Positions 43,330 through 54,812 of a stretch of 64,000 bases of DNA are shown here, one piece after another (positions within the stretch are counted from its first letter, which is position 1; each line of letters starts with the position of its first letter). Source of the stretch: Schizophyllum amplum. Taxonomy: Eukaryota; Basidiomycota; Agaricomycetes; Agaricales; Schizophyllaceae. Made by a program: the position numbers and the translations under genes. The stretch lies in assembly GCA_007026445.1 (NCBI GenBank), contig VDMD01000001.1, positions 806,001 to 870,000 on the forward strand, written 5' to 3'. The notes beneath the pieces were generated by a model. The model did not search any database, was not told where the DNA came from, and saw nothing but the letters and a program-made list of their open reading frames with translations.

Positions 43330-46300
43330 GACCTTGCGCTTTTATAAGTACGAGGGAGAGCCGTGGGTTCACGCTTGGGTTCCTGTCGGACTGACGCCGG
43401 ATCCCTTTCTGCGGGAGATTTCCCCTTTCGCTCGCCCGGTCGGTCGGTCCTCGAGTCCAAATGGAGTGGACAAGCTGATATGGCAAGACGTACCCATCAG
43501 TGGTATTCATGCACTTCGTCCTTTCCCATCACCTGAACGCTAACCGTCACTGATCGCCCCATGATTCAGACTCGAGCCAACCGCGATGTGCGCCTTAATG
43601 TGACCGGTTTACCTAGGTTTATCGACCGGAACTCCCCTCGTCATCGCCTTTTCGCAGACAACAAGTTCGACAACTGACAGCCCTGGGTTTTAGCGCTCGA
43701 GGTGTAACGTTTCCTCGAGTTCCAAACTCGTCTGTCAAAGCGCGAGATACGACAGCGTATATTCAGTCCCCTGCCACTCATCTGCCCATCGCTCGACTCC
43801 ACTCTCGCAAGCCGTCTCGTATGGCAAACTCGCTCTCGTACTCAACGTCATCAACGTCCGAGCGAGCCTGTATATCCGCTTTGTATCCACCAACTACGCC
43901 ACCGCTGCATGAACCGCAGCCTTTGGCTGGTCACGCAGCGTATCTGTTCACAGGTGCTAACACTGTTTCTAATTAGTCTTGAGACAATGGTGACGCTCTA
44001 CAAGAGAACTTGCTACCCTCCCAGGACTGCTTCAAAGCGCCTTGCAAGCGCCGCGTCCGGATCAGTCGCGGTGCACAGTGTATTGTCCCGCAAAATGGAT
44101 TCAGGTACTTCCATTACACTCCGGTCTGGTCGCCGGGCTGATTCATGTTGTACTTACAGGTTGGTGGCTCCTTTTCGTGTGTGCTCGTTCGCTCGTTTGG
44201 TATGTTCAAAAGATCCACAATGTTGAGAGCGCCCACGTGTAACTCACCTTGAGATCTGCGCCACAGCAAGGATGAGCACGCATGCCAGCGTGTTCACATC
44301 CACTTCCCCACTATGATGCCCTCCCATATCTCCACCCCAGTAAAGCTTCTCTACTGAATGCCCGCGTGGTCGAGGAAGTCAAACTCTCAGCCCAGTCGAT
44401 TCCAGTCGCACGCGCTGCCGAAGGCCCTTCTCCTGTCGATAGCGCATGCATGTACAGCTACGACTGCTCGCAACGCGTCAGCGCCTCTCTGTGTACCTTC
44501 GCACGCCGCTCGTTCACAACGTGAGCATATCACCAGTGCTATCAGGCCCCTGTCTAAAGGTCCGGGTCTTCGCTGGCTATCTACGTACGCTCCCCTGCCC
44601 CCTTCGCGTGAGCTTTGTCTCATACCCAAGCTGCAGATCTGCTTCTTCATGAAGGGCTTGCCCTCGCATCTCGCGCACGCGGGGCCACGCGTTTCTATCC
44701 GCTCCGCGCGCCATGCTCGCGCATTGATCGGTCCCCATCCTATCTGCCAGTCGTCGTCTGGCTGCTCCCATCCTATCAGGGGTTTGTCCAACCACCTGTA
44801 TTCTCGCAGACGCGTATTCCACAGGTGAAGTCATGGATTGCCCATATCGTTCATTCAGCAATTGATTTTTCTTAAGTGACCACACAGATCCCTGCCAAGG
44901 ACGACGACAATCGCGTCCTCCCACTCCAAAGACGGTCGACGAGCGTTTAACTGCATGGCCGTGTCCCCCTTGGAGCTCGCTGTCTTTCGTGCGATCTCCC
45001 CGCATGCTTCAGCTTTGTCGCACACGCTACACCGCTCACTTGTCGATGAAGCCGCACGTCTTTGTAGAGGCTAAGCATCAGCCTGTTGGTTTTCATGTCA
45101 AGCTTGGGACAGCGTCGCCGGCAAGCGCAGCAGATCTGTCCATGAGCGGGTGCCTGATGCGTACTCAGTCACTTTTCTGCTGGTCCCATCAACCACTTTC
45201 TATTCACAATATTTTTAGCTGAGGAAGCGCTCGCTATTTGTGTCGAGTAGACATCTCTACTCTGTATTGCCTCCTCGTAGGCTTGCGGCATGGGAGGAGA
45301 TTGACTTTCCCGTTGTGACCCTTGTCAAATTTCTACAGTAAGTCTTTCAACGATCTGCATCTCGCATCCAATGCCTTGCTAACGTAGCCTTCGTCAGTGG
45401 TGGAGTTTACGGCCAGCAGAACTGCTGCGCGGACAATCCCCCACTCGTATCTATCGTTTCACTCTGCAAGTTTGTTTGTTCCCTTTGTATCGTCTATCAC
45501 ACCCCGCGTCCACCGTGCTGATAGGCGTTCGTGCTCTAATCGGCGGTCGCTACCCTATAGGGTGTGGCAGGCCTCGTAAAATCTCTAACGCAGAGCTGTG
45601 TCGCTCTCCTCAGCACGTCACGTGTAAGATATCAGCTCTTCAGCAGAAGCTCTCCGACTGAATGTCCTCGTCAGAGCTGAGGCGCCAGTGTCGGGCCTTG
45701 TACCCTCCTTCTCGCAAGTCATTCGTGATACCTGCATGGTTCCAAAGGGTGTCGCACGGCCGTCCATGCTGGCCTGCATATCGCCGTGCTGAGACGGTGA
45801 GATATCCATCTCAGCAGATGGTATGCCTGGCTGATGTATGCATTCTCTTCGACACTGTACAGATCTTCACGATAATCGCCATCAAGCGCGGTGCGTGTAC
45901 TCACCCTCGCATATACTGGAAGGCGATGATCCTCTTCTCCTCGCATGTCTGAGGGGCCCAAAATAACAGACTACAGACCGCTTTCTACGAATATCATCGA
46001 AGACTGAGGTTGCGCCAGAAAAGTCTAAAGTTCTTTGACCCCTGCTTCCCCTCGAAGAGAGGAAGTCGGTCCTCGCCGATTTCTTGTCGCAGCTTAGCTC
46101 ACGGCCAGCGACGCCCGAGGCGTCATCCTCTCCCATGTCGGATAGGGCGATAGCGCCGCCTATACGGCCTTCAAGCTGATTGAAGCACGGATGGCGACGG
46201 AGTTCATATCTGCTCGGGAAAGTGCCGCGGCGGTCGACAGTGGGCCAATCGGCTCGCACGCCCGTCGCACAATGGACTCCCCCGGGAAGCTTTGTGCGCA

Positions 46301-49300
46301 GGTGAGGAGTGTATCTTCTGTCCCTGTCTCGGCGCTTCTATTTCTCACCTTTCACAGGTATTCGGAATGGGGCACTGGCAGTGCATGCATCGACCGGGCA
46401 AGAACACACTCTGCGCGCCTGCCCAAGGCGTGCCACGTCGTGGGCTGCAGGTGCGTATCAAAGGCATTCTGTACGAGTTGTTGAAGTGGGGTCTGCCGAT
46501 ACCAGATAGCCACTGCCAGGGCACGAAAATTCGACGCTGATTCAACTCGAACTTCGTCCGCGTGATCATCACGTGGAAGTCGAACACCGCTTACGACTGC
46601 CAATATGAGAAGCTTGTGCGAACCGCACGACCATCTCGCTCGTTGGCGTTCGTTTCAAGTACTCATCGCTCTACTATGCTCTCGCCATCGCCCAATTTAC
46701 GGGGACGGACAGCCGTCGTCGGACACAATTTGCGTGCGAGTTTATTGAGCCGATGGCCACCGTATGCGACCCCGAGCTGACGACGCTGTAAGCTCACTGC
46801 TCATTTATCACCTCTGCACTCATGACTCATCATTAACTCATCCTACAGATCATGATCAAGAGACCAAACGGCGGATGTCAGTCGGTACGCTCCGCACAAC
46901 TGTCGAACAGCTATGACGACTATTACGCACTCGGCACGACCTGCCTTTACCGTCCTCAATAACTGTCGCCACAATCAATAGGACTTGAGGAAAGTCCGCG
47001 ATCCGTGTAGCTCTGTGTCAATTTTGAATTATTCTTCATGAAGCCCTACTTGCGCGCTCGCGGCTGCTGCGTTCGCCGCGCCACATGCACAGCTCTGACT
47101 GGACATGCTGGTGAGACTTCTATCGTGAAGGAAGACCTTCTGCTCAGTCAGGTATCAAGTTTAGGTCCCTTACGACAGTTTGCCTGCTGGTCTCTTACTC
47201 ACCGACCGCCACTCCTCACATTACAGGGTTCTTGAGCGGCGAGCGGCGGCCATCTTGCGCCGCAAACTCGCGTGTATTATCTTGTCGTCCGCTCGAGAGA
47301 CTTGATCGTTGTAAGTCCAGAGCGTCGCCGCGCATGCCGGAGGACACGCCAAAGGTGGTAGAACGACTCCTCACGAACGTAGCTCACATCGCTCCAGCAC
47401 GACCGGCATGCCATCGGCCACAGAACAGAGCTGTCACCTCAGAGTAGCGCCTCAATCATGTCCCAGAGCGAACGTCAGAACGTCTGAAGTCTCACTTACT
47501 GTCGAGGTGAAATGGAGAAGCTGAAGTTGTTGAACCTCTACAGTGTCTCTGCCCGTCTGGATGAGGACAACCTTTTTGGGAAACAAAGGGTTGCGCTGAT
47601 GCACGGTCGCGTGGCTTTCATTGAGCCTGCACGTGATCGCGCCCGGGGCCGACGATCAAGTTCAACTTCGACTAGGTGATTCTGAACCCTGTGCGAACCT
47701 TTGATCTCCAAATCTATCAAAGCCAACACCGGGTTCTCTTGCGCTCGCGTCGAGTCTTGCGGTGCCGGCGCTGGTCTCTTGCTGCATCTGTGCAAGGTCG
47801 AGTTCGCTATTGTTGGCGGCTTTCGCTAAACGTACACCGATGGCGGTCTCTTCTTTCTTTCTGGGCATTGCGCCATGCAAGACTGCATCTCGACTCTCCG
47901 TGCTCCCCGTTTTGCCGCGGCACATAGGGTCTACGCTGATCTCGGGCATGTATCTCCCCGGGTGACCCATCCATGTCTTGAATCCGGCATCCTTGTCTTT
48001 GCGTGCGGCGCCTTGGTTTGGCCTTCGTTGTTCTCCGGAATCTCCAATGCGCTTCTCATCGATCATCGGGGCAAGGCGATCAGCAGTCTGCTGCCCTCCT
48101 GCAGACCGTACCCCTGCTCAGCTTCACGTCTCCTCGCTTGTCGTTATTTCCTCTTATTATGCGGGCCGATCTTCAAATTCACAGAAGGCAGTCCGATCGT
48201 ACTGGAGGACTGGCAAGGCTAGAAAGTATTCTGTCTCGCGCTCGTCACAGCCAGAAGGAACGGCGTTCTACCAGCCTTCGGAAGCTGAATCTTACACGCG
48301 CCACCACTGGTCCTAAGTACATGTACATTGGTCCGCTTTTCGCCGTGCTGACTCTAATCCTCCCCCGCTAGAGCGAAACCCGTCAACGCTGGACTTGTTA
48401 CCCTCATGGCACGCTCTTCTCGGCCCTCCCACTAAATAAGAGGCGCTCGTGCGCCCTGGCTAAGGCCTCGCCGATGTCATCGCGGGTCTCGACTTCGCGA
48501 ATTCCGTTGATCCCATGACATACGCCTATCTTTCACTGGAATCTCCGAGTCTGGCATCCAAGAATCCTCCGACGCACGAGATTTGAGCGAGGAGGCGCCA
48601 GAAGCTTCTATGTAGTATGTACGGTATAGCGACCCCTCAGAAGGCATGCAAAATGAAGGTAAGCAGGACCTGCCCCGCCGGATCAGGCGACGGAGATGAG
48701 CATCGGCCGATGCACTGCTCATCGGCGCCAGGCTCTTCAGGGTTTGCAGAATCAAACTCATAAAGTACTGCAGAGTGCTCTCACACGTGTAGTCGCAGGA
48801 GCTGTCCAGACGGGTCGTTGTCGTCCGCAGAGGATCGGAAAACCCGCCAGGGTATCGTACGCTGGCTTTTTGCCCATAGAAGCTCACGACCAAGATCGTC
48901 TTCTCTAAACTGCTTCTAGCGCTCTACGAGCTCAGGCGTAGCCGATTGCTCCGACGGAGATTTCTGGACTGAGCCTGAGGCATAGCGCCCGGGAACTATC
49001 GTTGCCCACCGTTAGAAGCGAGAGCAGTAGGCCCAGAGGATTTATCCACTTGTGTGCTTGGCGAGTGCATGCTAGACATTCTTCTCATTGACCGATCTAG
49101 TAGTTGGAAGACAGCTTTCTGCAACGCAGCTGCTAAGGCTTTTGCATTGAAAATTGAGTGTCAGTGTTCTTCCTTACATATGAGCATTACATATAGATGG
49201 CATTGGAAAGCTCCCCTGTTCTCAGAAGCCTTAACGGCAATGGTACATGCTGGTCGAAGTTAGATTGAACATATGGGTCCAAGTAGATCCCAAGCAACTG

Positions 49301-49463
49301 CCTGACTTGCACGTGACAGTAATGCCGATGATGATGGCAAGCACGACCAAACGCGTCTTGTGCTCTCATGTCATTGTCACAATGAGGTCTTGAACGTTGT
49401 CGTGCGCGCCGCAATCCTCATTTCTGCCTATAGCAACCCTTTTGGACCTTTTCCTGAACCGCC
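43330..49463. other. Six-kilobase interval without a recognisable gene
   Basis: This is the largest gap in the window. The first ~450 nt should be the bZIP promoter. No long open frame occurs on either strand (maximum about 155 codons), and I recognise no transposase, reverse transcriptase, terminal repeat, tRNA or rRNA. Several plus-strand stretches do show introns of normal size; they are described as a separate candidate. Confidence 0.5.
43821..48370 (+). other. Candidate multi-exon or decayed gene, unrecognised
   Basis: Plus-strand segments carry fungal-style introns of 55-61 nt. They lie at 44105-44159 (GTACTT..TTACAG), 45338-45396 (GTAAGT, branch GCTAAC, GTCAG), 46302-46357 (GTGAGG..TCACAG) and 46788-46848 (GTAAGC, branch TTAACTCA, CTACAG). 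Exon-like stretches beside them read as ordinary protein, for example LAAWEEIDFPVVTLVKFL joined to GGVYGQQNCCADNPPLVSIV. Others are PLELAVFRAISPHASALSHT (about 44950), AYTAFKLIEARMATEFISAR (about 46180) and EMEKLKLLNLYSVSARLDED (about 47510). I could not chain them into one continuous protein: some joints run into stops. It may be a pseudogene, a gene with many tiny exons, or a spliced non-coding RNA. The boundaries given are only the outer limits of such segments. Confidence 0.3.
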
Positions 49464-52400
49464 ATGGCGACTAGCAAGCGACACCAGCGCCCGCCTATCA
49501 TCAACCCTTACGACAAATTCTCGCAGCCAGACTTCGACGACTGGATCGGCGACCTCACCGGACGTCTACGATCAGCTCTCGGTTTCGAATATCAAACAGA
49601 ACGTCCCCAGTCGAGCTTAGCGGATGCTTTCGACACGGACGATGGCTCAGACACTCCCCACCGCGCAGCGCGTTCCCGCGAAGTGGCCGATCACCTTTCC
49701 GACGCCGAATCGGCGGAGGAGCTTCGCCCAAGATCAATCAAAGCTAAGGGCAAACAGAGAGATCCTCGGGAACGACCCAACTATGGCGCGTCGACAGAGC
49801 CCATCAACCTCGTAGACAGCGACGAGGAACGGTCATCACTAGAGTCTTCAGGACGGGAAGGCTCCCGCAGCGAGGAGAGTGGGGATAGCTACGACGAGGA
49901 GTCCGAGGGAGAAGAAGACGACGACACAGCCAGACACGACAGAGACTGGTCACAGTACGCTTCATCTTCGCGAAACGTCGTGCACGCCGGGTCTGTCTCG
50001 GGAGAGAGCGCGGATGGCGAAGACGGCTCGCAGGCAGACGAGCATGACGAGAGAGCGGACGATGCAACGGTCGCCAGGTCCCTGTCTCAGTTCGAAGACG
50101 ACGAACAACCCGTGGACGACGATACTTCATTCCCCCCTCCTCGTCTGCCCACCGGTCCTGCTACTCGCCTAGCCCCCGCAACTGCACCGGACATCGTCGA
50201 TCCTTGGCAAGGGGCCGAAGCTTACGCTGAAGACTACTACAAGGGCGGCGACCGCGCAATTGTAAAGCAACTCGCCACCAGTCCAGACCGTCTGGAGGAT
50301 GCAGAAGAGGCATGGGAGGACGCGCCTAAGGACGATTATGAAGAATGGGAGCGTCCGGGCGATATGGGTGCGTGCACTGGTATCATGCATATTTTCAGCT
50401 TCTCAAGGCATATCTCAGACGAACGTTCGCCTGAACACGATGATGTCGCGCGCTCCCCTGTCGTAGACGTACCCTCGGGCGATCGCGACGTCGAAATCCG
50501 TGACCCATGGAATCCAGCATTGGCGTATGCGGAGGACCTGTATACAGGAGGCGACGGGCCATTGACACACTCTGAAGACCTCGCTGATATCAGTAGGATG
50601 GGTCCCGACGATGTCGACATGGCTGCGGCAACTCAGTCATGGGAGGAGTTCCAACAAGACCTAGCGGGTTCGGACGCTTTGTGCGATGAGGGAGTTTTGC
50701 CACCCGACCAGCTTTCTCCTACCTCCCCCGATATACCGGCGGTAGCTGAGGATGATATTCTTCCCATGTCCGACGAGGAAGACAGACACGCGCACGTCGA
50801 AGAAGACGGGCCGCGCTCGCCCACGCCTCAAGCTCTCGCGCAATCCGTCTCTGCTGCGTATCCCCCAGAGTTAGGCAGACACGCCGGAAGTCAGAGTTCG
50901 TACATCTATCACTTCTGCATATCTGCACGATTTACTCATGCTTTTTTATCTTCTCTCTCAGTCTCTAGCCGCTCACCGTCACCAGGCTTGGGCACGCAGC
51001 CTTTGGAGACCTCCCTTTTGTCACCAAGAGCGGAGCATGGAGAACGGGACTTCTCAATAAGATCGTCTCCAACTCCGCAAAACGCGACTGATGCACCGCA
51101 AGCGGTTGGTGTTGCTGATGCTGCGCCGACAGCAGATCTGGAATCCGGGATGGCCGCATCTGCCGTACAGCCGCCACCTTCAACATCACTGGTACAGGAC
51201 GGTCTCCTACAGTCCAACGACACAACCGACCCCCTGGTCGATTTTCAGGCGTACGCAGGGGACCAATTTGATGCTTGGTCCAGTCTCTCAATGAAACCAT
51301 CCGAGGGATCACTACCCGAGCCCGATTCGGGCATGTCCATATTAGGCGAACCTGCATCGCAAGGCCAGCTCGAGACGCCTGGAGAAATGTCCTTGCAAGC
51401 AACGATCGCAGGCATGGACGCCACAAATGTGCTCGATGCTTACAATATCCTCCTAGACGCTTTTCAGGACGAGAGCGTTGGACCCTATGCCGACATGGCC
51501 GATCAGCCACTCAGCCAGTCTCACAGCATCGCGGAGCTCGAAGCTGAGCTAGGCTTTCATCCCTCGTCGCCGCCCACTACCACCGGTCCTCTTCGGCAGG
51601 AAGACGTCCATATAATCGAGGTGGACGACGATGCGGATGAGCGGGACGCTCTTCGAAGTACGCCGACGCCAGCCATTGAGCAGCCATCTGTCGAGGCGCC
51701 GCCCGCTGCAGACGAAGTAGATGCGCATGGCGAGATTGACCCTGATGACGCAGACGCTGCAGTCGAGGAAGACATGAAGCATATCGACGACGCGCCAGTC
51801 CCGCTTCCGGCAACTGTCGAGGCCCCGGAGGAGTCCTATGCGGACGAAGAGCCGCTTCGCCCTACCCAAGCGGCCGATGCAGACGTCCGGCCGTCTGGCG
51901 ACGTGGAGGAGAGCTTACCTACGCAGGTCTGTCATCGTGACATTGAACCAAGAGCAACGATCTCACGCAAATTTCAGGGTACCGCGGGGTCTCCGGATAT
52001 GGAACTCCAGGCGACACAATCGGCGGTTGCACTTCCTGACAGTACATTTTCGTCGCCAGTACGCGCGTCGCCCATGGGCGTTCCGATGATGCGCATTCAA
52101 ATCCCCGCAATGGTCGACAATCCTTACCCGGCAAGTCTCAGCGCACCTTCCGGACTTCCACAGGACGATCCCTCCTCGGAAGATGGGGAGGATGACGAAA
52201 GTACAACGGGTGAAGCCGGCAGCGGCGATTCGTCCTTCGCTTCCACCGATAGCGCAGAAAGTGCTACCGCTGAGGCCGTATCATCGCAAGAGCCAACATA
52301 CGACGAAGGCGTGCGAGCGGCGGATATGCCCACGGAACCATCACAACCTGACGTCGACGTTGGGACACACTCACAACCTGACGTAGAAGGCGCAGACAAG

Positions 52401-54580
52401 GTGGACGTCGAGATAGCTGAGAAGGCAGATGACATGGTCGCTATACCGGCTCCGGCGGAGGAGGAACCGCTAAGCATTGCAGAGATCGTGGAAGCCACGT
52501 CATCACCTCAGGAGACGGTACCTCTACCCGAGGCGACGTCTCGATCAGGCTCGCCGACACCACGCCCTCAGCCTCAATCAACCGAAGCCAACGAAGTCAC
52601 CGCGGAGGAGTCGATAGACGGCAAGACGGATTCAGTCGATCAGTTAGACGCGCAGACGCCCGAAGCTATGCCAGCGGCTACGAGCGATGTTGAATCCGAC
52701 ACTATCAAGGTGGCTGAGGCTCCCACCAAAAGTCCAAGTTTGTCGTGAGTTTTGAGCGCTGCTGCACGCGGTCCATACTGACATAGACGTCGCCAAGCCC
52801 GCCGCAGTTGGAGGATCCGGCTCCCCCATCTCAGAATCTCGCCCCAGATGCCGCTTCTCACGACCGTGGTCCTACTCCCGATGCTGTTGCCTCCTCCTCA
52901 GAAGCTGCAGCTATTCCCAGCGAGCCTGAGAAAGCGTTGCCACAAAAGCGGGCCCGCTCCATGTCAGAAACGTCCTCTCTCACGGAATCGGATGAGGATT
53001 CGGAGGAGGAGTGGCGACCGCCAAAGCGTAAGAGGGACACCGGCGCCCCTCCTCGACTGCGCAAGCGCGCGCCGCAGAAGGCTGAAACTAAGCGTCCCGC
53101 TGCTCGGCGCGCCAAGAGGGCAAAACGCGAGGACGACGATTTCAATGCCACTTCGGACGATGACGAGGGCTCTGATTATTCTGAAGCCGCTCCGCGTACA
53201 AAGAAGAAGCCTTCGAAGGGCAAAGAGCGTGCGACAACGCCTTCGACAGCGTCTACGTCGGGCGCTAGCGTCGCGGCACGTATGCTCGAGGAGCCAAGCT
53301 CAAGAGCGTCTTCAGTGGATCCCTTCACATCCGGAAGGGCAACGAGCGTCGGACAACATTCAGTGCCTCCGCCGGCGCTTCCACCTCCATCAGCCGTTCC
53401 GCCAGTGGGTGCTGCTTGGAACATGACCCATCAGCATCGCAAAGCCGCGCCAACGACCATGTTCCAGCAGATACAACGCAGAATGACGGCAGGAGCGCCT
53501 CCTCCTGCACCAAGGCACCTAAGCTCGGCGGCAAGTGCGTCCTCTGCGCCACCCTCGGACGGCAGCGGCTCAAGCGCGTCCTCTGCCTCCGCCTCCGCCT
53601 CAGCACCGCCGCGTCGGACAAAGTCAGCTAGGACCCTGGCGGTGGCCGCATCTACGACGCGTGCTGTCACGCGCGCCAACTGCCGCTACCACAAGGTCAG
53701 CATCCCGCGCGAGGAGAACCAGCAGCGGTTCTACTTCCTCGTGCCCGGCTGCTCACTCGGGCACTCCGAGCTGATCGAGGAGGAGGACATCCAGGAACAT
53801 GGGCTCGCCAGTTGGGAGGACGGCGTGCGCGGGATCAAGGACGTCGAACAGCTCGACCTCGACCCGTACGTCGTGGGCAACCTGCGGAAGCTCACCGGTG
53901 TCGACATCCTGCGCGAGGGAGAGGTGTACTACCTGCCCGCGCCGGGGGAGACGGTGCGCATCGCGCGTGCGCGGCCGTCGCTATCGGCGAGGGACTACGC
54001 GCCGGGCGCGGGCGGGAGTCAGCCGTCGTCTCCGCTGCACCAGCACTACGCTCGGTCACCGATGCGGAAGGCTCCGACGTCGGTGGCAGAGTCGATCGGC
54101 TCAGCGGCATCGGGGGAACCCGTCCTGCAGCGCGGGCGGACGGCGACACCGTCGGCGTACGAGGATGACGACGACGAGCTGACGGAAATCGAGGACGAGG
54201 AGGACGAGCCGCAGCGGAGTACGACGGGGAGTCCGACGAAGAAGGGAAAGGGCAAGGCCCCTGACAGTCCGGAGAGCAGCAAGAAGAGCGCGCCGCGGCG
54301 CCGACCGACGCGCCTGGGGGAGGACCTGGCGGCGTACAAGCCTGGCGGGGAGGAGCAGGAGGTGTCGACGGAGGACGAGGAAGAGGAGACCAAGAGGCGG
54401 AAGGACGCGCGGCGACCACGCAAGAGCGGGGCCGCGAGGAGCGGGGCCGCGAGACGCGGGGACGCGAAGCGTGGGGTGAAGCGGACGCGGACGTCGGAGG
54501 TGGGGGCAGCGGCTGACGATAACAAGGCCGAGGGCCCGTCGAAGAGCAAGAAGCTGCGCACGCGGGCGACGGCCTCCTGA
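49464..54580 (+). CDS. Very large acidic, disordered nuclear-type protein with C-terminal conserved domain
   Basis: About 1,650-1,690 residues. The N-terminus MATSKRHQRPPIINPYDKFS, QPDFDDWIGDLTGRLRSALG is followed by about 1,000 residues dominated by Asp, Glu, Ser, Ala and Pro. A motif recurs at residues ~247 (DPWQGAEAYAEDYYKGGD), ~355 (DPWNPALAYAEDLYTGGD) and, weaker, ~590 (DPLVDFQAYAGDQFDAW). The two large frames (49464-52748 and 52808-54580) join through an intron starting at GTGAGT near 52746; an AAG acceptor keeps the frame (SPSLS-PPQLEDPAPPS). The second part has basic nuclear-localisation-like clusters and then a compact domain: TRANCRYHKVSIPREENQQR, FYFLVPGCSLGHSELIEEED, LDPYVVGNLRKLTGVDILRE, GEVYYLPAPGE. 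I think similar domains occur in other basidiomycete proteins of unknown function. The tail is Lys/Arg-rich. A chromatin role is plausible but unproven. Two further likely introns (about 50369-50420 and 50897-50967) are stop-free and in frame. Confidence 0.75.
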
Positions 54581-54812
54581 TGATGTGCTTGCTTGAGTTG
54601 CTGACTTTCTTATCCTTGTTCTCTTTCTCTTGATACGCATACTTACTCACTTACCTGGTACTGTACATTGCGAAGCGCATGTCTGTACTGTGCGATACTT
54701 CTACTTATCCCGGTTGATTGCTGCCAGTGCCACCCTGTATAATCTAGCGCAAATATATACCAGTGCTATGGCAAGCGTATGGCTACGACGGATCGAAAGG
54801 CATCACCTGCTG

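Noticed and set aside
44387..44791. Minus-strand frame with a CxxC-like CARCEGKP
   Set aside because: A single CxxC with no partner cysteines in the right spacing; the plus strand shows better splice structure.
47230..47310. Fragment ending SSARETL resembling the RETLE motif of DNA polymerase zeta
   Set aside because: The resemblance is only a few residues, neighbouring segments do not follow the polymerase order, and no DTDS motif is present.
52848..53426. 192-codon plus-strand frame that would continue from a CATAG acceptor
   Set aside because: Arg/Leu/Pro-biased alternate frame; the other frame continues the acidic protein smoothly to a conserved domain.
53892..54650. 252-codon minus-strand frame
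   Set aside because: Antisense shadow of the C-terminal part of the large acidic protein.
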